Assembly (NCBI GenBank): GCA_039583875.1
Contig: CM077152.1
Coordinates: 16,045,059 to 16,109,058, forward strand
Source of the DNA: Platanthera guangdongensis
Lineage: Eukaryota > Streptophyta > Magnoliopsida > Asparagales > Orchidaceae
Reading direction: 5' to 3'
DNA length: 64,000 nt
The notes under the pieces are model-generated. The model saw only the letters and a list, made by a program, of their open reading frames with translations, searched no databases and had not been told where the DNA came from. A program made the translations under genes and the position numbers. Numbering within the stretch: position 1 is the first letter of the stretch; the number at the start of each line of letters is the position of its first letter. Below, one piece after another: positions 13,201 to 26,600 of this stretch.

Positions 13201-16200
13201 TTCGGTTTTGGTGTTCGTAGTTCACCACGAATTTTGTGTGGAACGCGTTGGGAGCCTCAATCGCTACTTAAAGGTAAAAATTGAAGTTTAACTCGTGAAT
13301 GTTGTAACCCTAGCTATATATATATATTTTTATGGGTTTATCGTAGAGGGGAAAATTCTGAAATTAGGGTTACGGTAAATTGCAGGATTTTGGCGGGGTC
13401 GGGGCAGCGTTTTGAAGGTCCCCAGCAGTAGGATTACTTTGAAAGAGAAAATGTCGCCGCGCCGAGTATACGAACGTCGCAGCACCACGGTAAGGAAATC
13501 CTAATTCCTTTTAGTTAGACATATCAAGTAATTGTATTTTATACGCATAAGTAGGTTTCGTACAACATCATAAGCATGCATAAAAAAGTGTGACAGTAGG
13601 AAAATAATTGTGGAAACGCGTATGATAACGTCTTGTTCCATAACCACGTTAGTAAAATCGTGAATGGTTAGTTAAGTACGAAACTTCACATGTGTACGTA
13701 AGTTTGGAGATTGTCCAATTAAGAATGCGAAGATCCTTTCAAGTCGACCACGAGAAAGTCAAGGGTCGCTCAGTAGTACACCAGAGAAGATATCCCATGC
13801 AGAGTAGCGTCAGACCAAAAAGGTCAGTAGCACACCAGTCTTTTCGTGCTTGGTAGAGGCGCACTACCATCCTCATAGGGCATATGATATCCTATGAGTT
13901 ACAGTCTTGGGAGTTGACTCCCCTTTGAGACAGTTAGCAGATTCGAGACCGTGTCCGCGTGACACTAAAACAATTGAGTTCGTCAGATGGTCTCGGGTCG
14001 TCAGTTTCAGATTTTGCGCGTTAGGAGCTACTCTGCCTAGAGCCTTCCCAGTAAACGTGTAGGCTAGAAGCCACCTAGAACTCAAGTACAGACTTGACGT
14101 GAGACAGCACACTAGTTAGTGAACGTCAGGACTTGGGTAAATGAACGGAAAGTCATGAGTATAGAATTATAGTATTCACCAGTAAGTATAGGAAAAGCAT
14201 GCATATCATATATCATGAAATGTTTTCAGTGTACGAGACTAATTTTAAAGACATGCATGCATTCATATGTAAATCTATTTTAGTGTCACTAAGGGGAATT
14301 GTTTTTCTTTACTCTGACCCTTTGTGGGCAATGTTTTTCAGGTGACCCAGGTGGGAAACTACGTCTAGGATGAGCGTCATGGTGGTGTCCGAGTGTAGTA
14401 CTTTTACTATTTTCAGTTTACTCCATTTTCAGCATGTACTTGTAATTGTGGACAGTGTAACTCATTAATATTTTATGTATCTTGTATCAGACTTATTTTG
14501 ATAGTTCAGATTTTCAGTTAATGCAGTCTCATTTTTGTTTAGTGGCTCTGTGAATCCAGACATCAGGTATGTGATTAACCTTAGTTTAATTTTTACTCCC
14601 GCTGTAAGTATTAAATCTGTTTAGTTTGGACTTTTATTACCTGCTGCTACTAGTTTTAATACTGCTTCCTAGTTTTCTTTATATCGCTGACCCGGCCGGA
14701 CGGCTGATTTCTGTAATACTGGGAAGGGGTGTTACAAATTGGTATCAAAGCGAGGTTTAGGATCTCTGGACCCTAGAAGGTTTTCACAGAGCCATAAGAC
14801 TGTATAACAGTAAACTTTTGTTAGTAGAGTATTTTAAGTTGCGTTTAAGGCTTAGTTTTTCGCAGGAGTACGAATATAGTTGTCAAGCCAGTTTTAGTAG
14901 ACGCTTGATAAATAACCAGATTTCTTTTATATGTTCTATCAGGCAACTCGAGTAAGTGAACCAGGTGAATCTTCACGTCAGGACCCTGTTCCTAACGCCA
15001 CTATGAGAGATGTTGCAGTGCCACAGGTACCTCCAGTTCCAGCAGCTTCAGAGGGCACTGATATAGCGTCTCAGATTGTCAAGGCGGTTACTGTTGTCTT
15101 GATGGAGTTTCAGAGAGGACTGGCTGCAGGGTTTCCAGTTCCAGGGCACGTACCAGCCCCTGCACCAGCTCCTGCCCCAGCGCCCGTGGAGATGACCCTG
15201 GAGCGTTATTTGAGGAATTTTAGAGAACTTCAGCCTTCAAACTACAGTGGGGATGAGACCCCGATGGATACAGATGATTGAGTAGCAAACACCAGAGACC
15301 TGCTGGATGTTTTGGAGTGCCCAGAGAATAAGAAGGTTCCTCTGGCAGTTTTCCTCCTCCGAGGTGAGGCAAAGGTCTGGTGGGACAAGTACAGGGCGGA
15401 TGATCCCGCAGGTAAATGGTTATGAAAATTCCTTTAATTATTTTGGAAGTGATATGTTCTCTCTTTAAATAGTATGATTATGTTTTTGGCCAGGTCGTAC
15501 GCCAGACATGTTTACGTGGGGCGAATTTTCTAGATCCCTTGCGAATTGGTTCGTGCCTCCTTCCGCACGACGATGTCTACAGGAGAGATACCTTAGGCTT
15601 TTCCAGGGGGACATGACTGTTGCTGAGTACGAGCGAGAGCTTACCCATCTGGCTCGATATGCGGGCGTAATGCAGGGAGACCAGACTGAGAAGTGCAGCC
15701 ACTTTGTGGATGGCTTACGTGACTCTTTGAGGCAGCCGCTGATGACTATGGTCAATGCTGATTACAGGAGCTTAGTGGATACGGCTCGCAGGCTGGAGGC
15801 TGACCATCAGAAGGTTCAAAAGCGAAGTAATTTCCGTGCAAAGCGATCTCAGGATTCGCATCAGTCGCAGCAGAGCAGGAATGATCAGGGGAATAACTGG
15901 AACAAGAAGCAGAAGCCTGATGCGAGGAAGTATGGTCAATCTGGTGACAGGAGCAGGGACTACCCCCTTTGTCCCAAGTGTCAGCGTCGTCATCCAGGAG
16001 AGTGTTTGGCCAGCGCGGGCGTGTGTTACAAGTGTCGTCAACCTGGACACATAGCTCGTTTCTGTCAGGAAGGTGGTTCGAATCAGGTAATCAACATTTT
16101 TGTATTTTGTGCATTTATAAATTTTCGGTAGATGACAAATGTATTTTGTTCCTGCAGTCGAAGTATGAGATTGGTGGCCCTAGCAGAGCAGATAAGGGCA

Positions 16201-19200
16201 AAGCATTGATGATTACTGATGGAAGACCACAGCAGGGTCGAGATTTGGTGCAGCCCAGAGCTTATGGGCTTGGTCAGCAGGAGGCTAAGGAGCAGGAGGA
16301 TGTAGTGACATGTAAGTGTTTAATTTGCCTGATAAGTTTATTTAACCCTCCGTAGTGACACTCTTTTCTTTTTAAAAATCATTCATGTAGGCATCCTTAT
16401 GATTCGGAATTTACCCTCTAAGATTCTGTTTGATACGGGTGCCTCACACTCGTTTATCGCAGAATCTCTAGTGCGTAAGTTGAATTTAGAAGTATTCTCA
16501 GAGACTGTAGCGCTGGATGTTATGATGCCGAATGGATCCCTTCTGCAGACCAGAGATAGGTGCAGGGTACCAGTGCAGTTTGGTGACACCGAGATTATTG
16601 TGGAAGCTTTGCAGCTACCTATTGCAGGATTCGACCTGATTTTTGGAATGGACTGGCTTTCGGCAGTCAACGCCAGGATTGACTGTAGGGCGAAGCAGAT
16701 ACAGTTTGATGGCCCCAATCAGACTTCTTTTTCTTTTCAGGGCTTGAAAGGAGTAGTGAAAATGATTATATCTGCAGTTCAAGCGAGAAGGTGCATCAGT
16801 AAGGGTTGTGAAACCTTCGTAGTACTGATGAATGCAGAGAATAAGGCTGACTTGTCAGAGGTACCAGTGGTGCAGGAGTTCCCCGATGTTTTTCCGGAAG
16901 AGCTCCCTGGTGCCCCTCCAGATAGAGAGATTGAGTTCCCGATAGGCTTGCAGCCTGGGGCTACACCGGTAGCCAAATCTCCCTATCGGATGACTCCAAG
17001 GGAACTAGCAGAGTTGAAGAGTCAGTTGCAGGAGTTACTTGATTTGGGTTTTATACGCCCCAGCACTTCACCATGGAGTGCTCCAGTGCTTTTTGTGAAG
17101 AAGAAGGATGGTAGTTTGAGACTGTGCATAGACTACCGTGAGTTGAACAAACTGACAGTAAAGAACAAGTACCCGATTCCCAGGATTGATGATTTGTTCG
17201 ACCAGTTGGTGGGATCGAACACTTTCTCCAAGTTAGATCTGAGGTCAGGCTATCACCAGTTAAAGATTCGTGACTTGGATATTCAGAAGACGGCTTTCAG
17301 CACCAGATATGGACACTTCGAGTTCGTGGTCATGCCGTTTGTGCTGACCAATGCCCCTTCAGTATTTATGGACCTGATGAACAGGGTATTTCGGGAGTAC
17401 TTGGACCGTTTTGTCATCGTCTTTATAGATGACATCTTGGTGTTCTCTAAGAGTGCAGAAGATCATGCAGCACATCTCAGGATTGTTTTGAGCACACTCA
17501 GAAAGAATCAGTTGTTTGCAAAGTTTTCAAAGTGCGAGTTTTGGCTTTCAGAGATTGCATTCTTAGGCCACATCATCAGTCAGAAAGGAGTTAGTGTTGA
17601 TCCGAAGAAGATAGAGGCCATTAAGAGTTGACCAAGGCCGACGACAGTTTCAGAGGTTCGTAGCTTTTTGGGTCTTGCTGGTTACTACAGGAGATTCATC
17701 AGAGATTTTTCGAAGATAGCCTTACCACTGACTTTCCTCACCAGGAAGGGTAAGGGCTTGGATTGGACAGTTGAGTGTGAGTTGACTTTTGAGGACTTGA
17801 AGGGCAGGTTGATGACCGCACCGATTTTGAGTTTACCATCAGGGCCTGACGGGTTTCAGATCTACAGCGATGCATCAGGTCAGGGTTTGGGATGTGTTCT
17901 CATGCAGCATGGAAAGGTCGTAGCCTATGCCTCGAGACAATTAAAGGTTCATGAGAGGAACTACCCAGTGCATGACTTGGAGCTTGCAGCAGTCATACAT
18001 GCTTTGAAGATTTGGAGGCACTATCTCTATGGTGTTCGTTGTGAGATCTTCACTGATCATAAGAGTCTCAAGTATATCTTTGATCAGCGAGAGCTCAATT
18101 TGAGACAGCGCAGATGGTTAGAGTTTCTATCAGACTACGACGTAGACATTCAGTACCATCCAGGAAAGGCGAACGTTGTAGCTGATGCCCTTAGCCGTAG
18201 AGGTTCATGTTTCTTTCTCCTCACTCAGCAGGAGGAGTTAGTGCGAGAGCTGGAGAGACTGGATATCACCGTTGTGCCACGCAGTAGTTTTGGTTCTGCA
18301 AGGTTGAATTGGATGGAGATTACCTGCGATATCAAGGACAGAATCAGGACAGCTCTACCGTTGGATCCAAAGATGGCAGAGATGTGGAGCTCAGTGCAGT
18401 CAGGACAGAAGGAGGGATTCACTATTCAGGATGATTTATTGTTGTTTGATGGCAGGGTGTGTATCCCCGATGTTAGTCACCTTCGCGAGGATATTTTATT
18501 TGAGGCACACAATTCCAGATATTCTATACATCCGGGTAGCACGAAGATGTATGCAGATCTCAAGAAGCTAGTCTGGTGGCCAGGCTTGAAGAGAGATATT
18601 GCAGATTACGTAGGGAAGTGTGAGACGTGCAAGTTGGTTAAGGCCGAGTGCCAAAGGCCTGGAGGCAAGTTGCAGCCACTTCCCATTCCTGAGTGGACAT
18701 TCGAAGATATATCCATGGATTTCATTCATGGTTTGCCGAGATCGCAGAGTGGGAATGATTCCTTGTGGGTTATAGTTGATCGACTTTCTAAGGTCGCCCA
18801 TTTCATTCCTCTTAGGAAGACGGATCAAGGTCCGAAGCTGGCACAGTTATATTTGGACGAGATAGTTCGGCTTCACGGTGTTCCCAGGACTATAGTTTCA
18901 GACCGAGACGGCAGATTCACCTCCAGGGAGTGGCGTCACGTACAGGAGCGGTTGGGTACCAGGTTACATTTCAGCACCGCATTCCATCCCCAGACAGATG
19001 GACAGACTGAGCGCACTAATAGGACTTTGGAGGATTTGCTACGGATGTGCATTTTGGATTTTGGAGGAAAGTGGGAGAAATATGTTACACTAGTGGAGTT
19101 CTCCTACAACAACAGTTTTCAGACAAGTATTGGGATGGCACCGTTCGAGGCCCTCTATGGCAGACGTTGTCGGACACCGTTATGTTGGGCTGAAAGTGAA

Positions 19201-22200
19201 GAGAGATCCACAATCAGGGATTCATGGATTGATAAGACCACTGATAGGATCAAGCTTATTCATGAGCGTATGAAGACAGCTCAGGACCGTCAGGCCAAGT
19301 ATCATGATTAGAAGCACAGGTTAGTAGAGTTCAGTGTTGGAGACTACGTTTATCTGAAGGTCAGACCAGTCAGAGGAGTTTCTAGAATAAAGCGGATGAA
19401 AAAGCTGAGTCCCAGATTCGTTGGTCCTTTTGAGGTACTGGAAAGAATTGGTGAGGTTGCTTACAGATTGGCCTTACCTGAGGAAATGAATGGTGTACAT
19501 GATGTATTCCACGTCTCTTATCTGAGGAGAGCAGTCAGAGATTCCAGTCAGATCATCAGTACCGAGGAAGCACCAATTGAGACAGATCTTAGTATTGGGG
19601 TTAGACCAGTCAGAATAGTGGATTCAAGGATACATAAGCTCAGAAATAGAGAGATTCGCATGGTCAAAGTCCTTTGGATGAACTGTGGCAGACCAGAGTA
19701 TACTTGGGAGCGAGAGGATGAGCTTCAGAGCAATGCAGACTACTCTTTTCTCTTCGACTCAGGTATGACTACAATTTTCGAGGACGAAAATTTTTGTTAG
19801 GAGGGGAGATTTGTAACATCCGAATTTTTGACGCGAAAAATTATTTGATTTGTAGGGGCAAGTCGCGACGAATTTTGATCGAGGCGGCGCGTCGGCAAGG
19901 TATAATGTTTTTCTTATGATAGTGTCCGTTAGTCAGTCAAGGGCATAAATTATAAGGTGTGACGCATTTTGTTTTAATGACGCGTGGGGTGAGGATGAGT
20001 TAATATTCAAAGATTGAGTGTTGGGGTGCCAATAGCATTTCCCCCCCTTTTTCCTCATGCGATCATCAAAACCACAAGACGTGGATTTAAAACCCGCATT
20101 TCTCATCTCTCGGGAATAAACCGCAAACCGCAGCCGTCTCCCGCAAACAGACGCACGAGCCGTCCGTCTCCCGCAGCGATCGAAGCCGCGCCTCCCGCAA
20201 GCCCTAATCGGCGTCCGATTCCTCTCCGGAAACCATCTCCGACCACTCCTCCCTCCTCTACGAGCACCGGTGGGCATTCCTTTTCCTTCCTTAGCCGTGG
20301 AAGCGTCGGATTCAACCCTAACCGGTGAAAGTGAACGTTTTGGTTTCGGTGAGTTCGATCTCTTCCTTTTTCTCGTTTTCTGCTTGGATTCCCTTTGATT
20401 TGGAAACTAATTTAACCTAGGTTTTCGTTTTCATTGCTCTATCTTAGGTTTTGGTGTTCGTAGTTCTCCACGAATTTTGTGTGGAACGCGTTGGGAGCCT
20501 CAATCGCTACTTAAAGGTAAAAATTGAAGTTTAACTCATGAATGTTGTAACCCTAGCTATATATATATATATATTTATGGATTTATCGTAGAGGGGAAAA
20601 TTCTGAAATTAGGGTTACGGTAAATTGCAGGATTTTGGCGGGGTCGGGGCAGCGTTTTGAAGGTCCCCAGCAGTAGGATTACTTTGAAAGAGAAAATGTC
20701 GCCGCGCCGAGTATACGAACGTCGCAGCACCACGGTAAGGAAATCCTAATTCCTTTTAGTTAGACATATCAAGTAATTGTATTTTATACGCATAAGTAGG
20801 TTTCGTACAACATCATAAACATGCATAGAAAAGTGTGACAGTAGGAAAATAATTGTGGAAACGCGTATGATAACGTCTTGTTCCATAACCACGTTAGTAA
20901 AATCGTGAACGGTTAGTTAAGTACGAAACTTCACATGTGTACGTAAGTTTGGAGATTGTCCAATTAAGAATGCGAAGATCCTTTCAAGTCGACCACGAGA
21001 AAGTCAAGGGTCGCTCAGTAGTACACCAGAGAAGATATCCCATGCAGAGTAGCGTCAGACCAAAAAGGTCAGTAGCACACCAGTCTTTTCGTGCTTGGTA
21101 GAGGCGCACTACCATCCTCATAGGGCATATGTTATCCTATGAGTTACAGTCTTGGGAGTTGACTCCCCTTTGAGACAGTTAGCAGATTCGAGACCATGTC
21201 CGCGTGGCACTAAAACAATTGAGTTCGTCAGATGGTCTCGGGTCGTCAGTTTCAGATTTTGCGCGTTAGGAGCTACTCTGCCTAGAGCCTTCCCAGTAAA
21301 CGTGTAGGCTAGAAGCCACCTAGAACTCAAGTACAGACTTGACGTGAGACAGCACACTAGTTAGTGAACGTCAGGACTTGGGTAAATGAACGGAAAGTCA
21401 TGAGTATAGAATTATAGTATTCACCAGTAAGTATAGGAAAAGCATGCATATCATATATCATGAAATGTTTTCAGTGTACGAGACTAATTTTAAAGACATG
21501 CATGCATTCATATGTAAATCTATTTTAGTGTCACTAAGGGGAATTGTTTTTCTTTACTCTGACCCTTTGTGGGCAATGTTTTTCAGGTGACCCAGGTGGG
21601 AAACTACGTCTAGGATGAGCGTCATGGTGGTGTCCGAGTGTAGTACTTTTACTATTTTCAGTTTACTCCATTTTCAGCATGTACTTGTAATTGTGGACAG
21701 TGTAACTCATTAATATTTTATGTATCTTGTATCAGACTTATTTTGATAGTTCAGATTTTCAGTTAATGCAGTCTCATTTTTGTTTAGTGGCTCTGTGAAT
21801 CCAGACATCAGGTATGTGGTTAACCTTAGTTTAATTTTTACTCCCGCTGTAAGTATTAAATCTGTTTAGTTTGGACTTTTATTACCTGATGCTACTAGTT
21901 TTAATACTGCTTCCTAGTTTTCTTTATATCGCTGACCCGACCGGACGACTGATTTCTGTAATACTGGGAAGGGGTGTTACATGGATCACCCCACTATAAA
22001 TCATAATGACCACTGGAATCCCGTGAAGTGTCCAGTGAGCTTCATCGTCTGTGGGCCAAAAATCCCACCGATGGTAAAGAGGCGAAGGTTAAAGCGTTGC
22101 AAGGCTACGGGCGAAGGATCACTGACATCAGCCTACACGGCCTCAAAGTCGGGGAGGGTCACCTCGGGCTCTACCTTACCAGAGGACCCGAAGGTCCTTC

Positions 22201-23557
22201 AGTGGGCAGTCATAGGTCAGAGAGTGCAGTTGCTTGCAGCGGAAGCACAAACCCCTCGTGCGAAGATCATGGTACTCCTGGATGGACAGTCGGGGTGTGC
22301 AGGAGGCCTAAGAGGGTGTGGTGGTTGACCTGGGCAAACGGGAAGGACGCGGGTCTCTATCTAGGGTGGGCGATGCACTGCAGAGGGTCTAGGGGCCGAG
22401 CAAGGAAGGGCCGCAATGGGAGGGCAGTAAGTATTCAGCGGTCGGACTTGGAATTCAGCTTCAACCAAATGGGCGAGGTCCATGGCCTCGACAATAGAAG
22501 GCAGATGGTTGGTGCGCAAGCGGGCGCAGATATACGGTAGTAAGTCGTGCAAGAAGAAATTGAGGTAGTGGCAGGGAGGGAGACCCGACACATGGGTACC
22601 TAAGGTAGGCCTGAAAATAAAAAACTGAAACTGCAACAAACCGCAACACCACACCGATTTCAAACCGCACTGAGTGGTTTAATTGTGGACTTGTGCGGTT
22701 TTGGTTATTGAAAAACCGCAAGGTTTGCAGCGTGGCTCGGTTTTTGCCTTGACAAAACCGAATACACCGCATCGCACCGCAATGATTATAATATTATATT
22801 ATTTTTATTTTTATATTTTATAATATATCTTCAACATTAATTAATATATCATATATTATATCTTATGATATATCTTATAATTATATAATATATTAATACA
22901 TCTTAAACTAAGTACTAACTAGTCTAACTGAGTGTCTGGATACTTCGAAATATCGAAATCGAAGTATCCTGGATACTTCGAAATACGAAATCGAAGTATC
23001 CTGGATACTTCAAAATATTGAAAGCAAAGTATCCGGGATACTTCGATTTGTACTTCGATTTTAAATTTCAATATTATTTCATTTGTCATTCCTTCTGGCT
23101 TCACAACCACTTGCCCACTCCGCCCTTTATCTTCTTCAGCTTCTGCACGCCTTTCCACCCTAGCTCGATGGGCGATGGGCAACAACGACACGAGCGAGCG
23201 CGGAGCGCCTCTTTAGTCTTCACTTCCTTAGTGGCGATGTCGGGGAGCAGTTCCTGCGGCCTACCTCCCGACGCTCCCGTTTAGGGTTCACGGGTTCTTG
23301 ATCGAGGAGCCGACATTTTTTTGTCTACTTATCTTTTTTTCTAAGGTGGTGGAGACCAACCCAGATCAGGTCGACGCAAAAGTCCCGACGCCGCACCAGT
23401 CCCGACGCCGCACCAGTCCCGACCCCTATCGACCATATGTCTTGCATGTTTTATTGTGTCATTTATTGTGTTATATTTTGTTGTATGTGTGGAATATATA
23501 TTTATATATAATACATATAAATATAAATATATATTAAAATTCTATTAAAACACACAT

Positions 23558-23619
<62 letters not shown>

Positions 23620-26600
23620 TATATATATATATAAATATATATGTATAACATTTTATATGTAGTCAGCCGGTTCATCTCCAGCCGGCCTTGCCCGATTCTC
23701 CTTCCTGATTTCAGTAAAGCCCGCAAGTTTAGGGCTTAGCTCCATCCGCACTCCCTCCCCATTCCCCATTTGGAGCTGTCTGATGGGAAAAACTCCCCAC
23801 ATCACGCATCAAATGCCCACAACCCAGCGGCTTCCAGGTGCGATCGCGAATACAACCCCTCCCGACGATTTCGGCATCAGATTCGATCGTAGAGCAGGTC
23901 TTCCCCGGCAGTTTCTGCAACTTCTAACCACGACCAAGCTTCCGCCATGGCCACTCCTACACGGAACCGCCGATTCTGGACCTTGGAGTTTCTTCTGTCG
24001 TTTGCTTTCTTCTTCTTTGCTACCTTATAAAAGGGAGTTAGTGTAATGTTTAGAAAAATGGTGATTGATGAGATTACTTTGAGTTCTATTTCTGTTGAGG
24101 AAAACTTGTAATCGATTTGTTGTGTGTATTCCCTCCGATGATAGGGGGATGGATGAAAATATGATGTTGAATGTAAAAATTGATTTTAGTTGCCGATGAA
24201 GGCTTTCTTCTTGTGCTTGTAACTCCTGTGTGAGAGTTGTAGAGTAGTGAAATGTTGACGATGATGAATAGTGTAATTAGATGCTCCTGTTTGAATCCAG
24301 AGAAAGTGAGATTAAGGGCTGGTGTTGTTTGTGCTAGAGTTTTGTAGTTGGACATTGGATTACATTTCTGTAATCGCTGGTTACTCCCATGTAGAGTGAA
24401 TTTGAACCTGTCGAAGTAAGGTTTACCACTTGCGTTTGTAGTTTCCTGTTAGCTGTTGATGAATATTTGTTTTGGGCCACTGCTTGCTTCCTGTTAGTGA
24501 GTCCCTTGTAGGTTATGAACCGAAGGGTTTAGTATTGCATCCTTTTGTTGTGGATCACATTTGAGAGAAGTGTGGATTGCTGTGAGTTTAGAGTTAGGTG
24601 AAATCAGTGGGTTGATTTGCTCTGGGTTAGGAATAGGGAAACTGGATATCGTATTGTGGTAGAGATTACGTGGAATCACCTTGGTAAGAGCAAGTGAATA
24701 TTAGGTTGTTTAGTTTGTCTTCTCAAAACCGGAGTGTTTGAGATTCCGTGGAACCACTTTTTGTGTGAAAGTGAGCAAAATAGTTCCTTGGTGCCCATGT
24801 GCGATAGCGGCCGACCTCGGAGCGGGAGATCGAAGGTGACGAGGAGTTCCTCGTGTGATCTCCATCGACTTCAATAAGGAAAGACGTCCGAATTTTGACA
24901 GTGAACGCTACGTCGAAAACTCCAAACAGCAACGTATTTGAAGTTGACGATTTCCGTTTTGCTACGACAAATGGAACTGAACAAACGTTGCGAACTTCCT
25001 TTCCCGGATTCAGAATCGAACCATTATTTTAAGAAAATCCTTTTTTAACAAAAATAGTTTTTTTTGCGCTTTATAAAAAACGTTGCTTAATTTCATAAAT
25101 TTTGCGCAACGCTCGCTCAAATTATTTTGCAAATTCATATTTCATTGCACGCATTTGGGGTTTTCCTAGAAAAGCCGACAGGCGCGCAATCCCTACGCAC
25201 TGTCATGCATCATAAGGCGTAACTCCATTTAGGGTTCATGATCGAGTATTGCGACTCCCTTCTCATTTTTCGTACAGGCTACGACCTACCTCCCGTTTAG
25301 GGTTCTTGATCGAGTATTGCAGCTCCCTTCTCTGCTTCTTGATCGAGTATTGCAGCTCCCTTCTGTCGGTAACTTGATTCTTCTCCTTCCTTTGTGTGTG
25401 TCTACATTTTCTCTTATGATAATTAGATTCATTGTTGGGTTTTTGTTTGAATTTTGACAGCGAACGCTACGTCGAAAACTCCAAACAGAAACGTATTTGG
25501 AGTTCACGATTTCTGTTTTGCTACGACAAGGAGAACAGAACAAAAGTTGCGAACTTCCGTCCCCGGATTCAGAATCGAACCATTATCTTAAGAAAATTCC
25601 TTTTTTTAACAAAAATAGTTTTTTTGTGCTTTATAAAAAAAACGTTGCTTAATTTCATAAAGCCTGTGCAACACTCGCTCAAATTATTTTGCAAATCCAT
25701 ATTTCATTGCACGCATTTAGAGTTTCTTAGAAAAGCTGACAGACGCGCAAACCCTACGCGTCGTCCTGCATTATAAGACCTAACTCCATTTAAGGTTCAT
25801 GATCGAGTATTGCAGCTCCCTTCTCAATTTTCGTACAGGCTACGACCTACCTCCCGTTTAGGGTTCTTGATCAAGTATTGCAGCTCCCTTCTCTGCTTCT
25901 TGATCGAGTCTTGCAGCTCCCTGCTGTGGGTAACTTGATTCTTCTCCTTCCTTTGCGTGTGTTTACATTTTCTCTTAGGATAATTAGATTCATTGTTGGG
26001 TCTTCGTTCGAATTTTAACAGCGAACGCTCCGTCGAAAACTCCAAACAAAAACGTATTTGGAGTTCACGATTTCCTTTTTGCTACGACAAGGGGAACAAA
26101 ACAAAAGTTGTGAACTTGCTTTCCCGGATTCAGAATCGAACCATTATCTTAAGAAAATCCTTTTTTAACAAAAATAGTTTTTTTGTGCTTTATAAAAAAA
26201 ACGTTCATTAATTTCATAAAGTCTGCGCAACACTCGCTCCAATTATTTTGCAAATCCATATTTCATTGCACGCATTTAGGGTTTCCTAGAAAAGTCGACA
26301 GGCAAGCAAACCCTACACGTCGTCCTGCATTATAAGGCCTAACTCCATTTAAGTTCATGATCGAGTATTGCGGCTCCCTTATCAATTTTCCTACAGGCTA
26401 CGACCGACCTCCCGTTTAGGGTTCTTGATCGAGTATTGCAGCTTCCTTCTCTGCTTCTTGATTGAGTATTGTAGCTCCGTTCTGTGGGTAACTTGATTTT
26501 TCCCCTTCGTTTGCGTGTGTCTACATTTTCTCTTAGAATAATTAAATTCATTGTTGGGTTTTCAATGCTACGTCGAAAACTACAAACGAAAACGTATTTG

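Larger units (their letters stand above)
12569..14736 (+). repeat. Element C 5' LTR
   Basis: 2168 bp, nearly identical to the 3' LTR at 19812-21981 (I count roughly two dozen differences by eye, about 1%). A CCAAT sequence at 12785 and a TTTAAAA at 12843-12849 could form a promoter, followed by a pyrimidine-rich leader-like stretch. A second TATA-like run lies at 13315-13330. The LTR also holds the ATG-bearing short exon described separately. Confidence 0.95.
14943..16311 (+). pseudogene. Element C gag, split by two introns
   Basis: Gag forms the retrotransposon particle in the cytoplasm. Exons 14943-15411, 15494-16086 and 16158-16311 join in one frame. Visible are a proline/alanine-rich linker (near 15160-15190), the capsid motif [15 protein letters not shown] (near 15370), [20 protein letters not shown] (15595-15655), a [12 protein letters not shown] knuckle and a [18 protein letters not shown] zinc knuckle (15968-16065). 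A TGA at 15279-15281, at a position where the family has Trp, breaks the frame early. Intron 1 splits the capsid domain and intron 2 follows the knuckle. The start is either the LTR exon or the ATG at 14931. Confidence 0.88.
12569..21981 (+). mobile_element. Element C: complete Tekay-like Ty3/gypsy retrotransposon with introns
   Basis: Two 2.17-kb LTRs (TGTAACATCC...GTGTTACA) enclose a primer site, gag with two zinc motifs, protease, reverse transcriptase, RNase H, integrase, a chromodomain-like end and a polypurine tract. Flanking 5-mers are TGGGT (12564-12568) and TGGAT (21982-21986), a target duplication with one change. Reverse transcriptase phrases such as [13 protein letters not shown] and [14 protein letters not shown], together with the C-terminal chromodomain, point to the Tekay (Del) chromovirus lineage. 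Three short GT-AG introns interrupt gag/pro, and a fourth, longer one may begin in the LTR. Three nonsense codons (15279, 17629, 19309) make this copy non-coding. It is inserted into element B. Confidence 0.93.

Noticed and set aside
22028..22540. 170-codon plus-strand frame
   Set aside because: Shadow of the minus-strand gag of element B.
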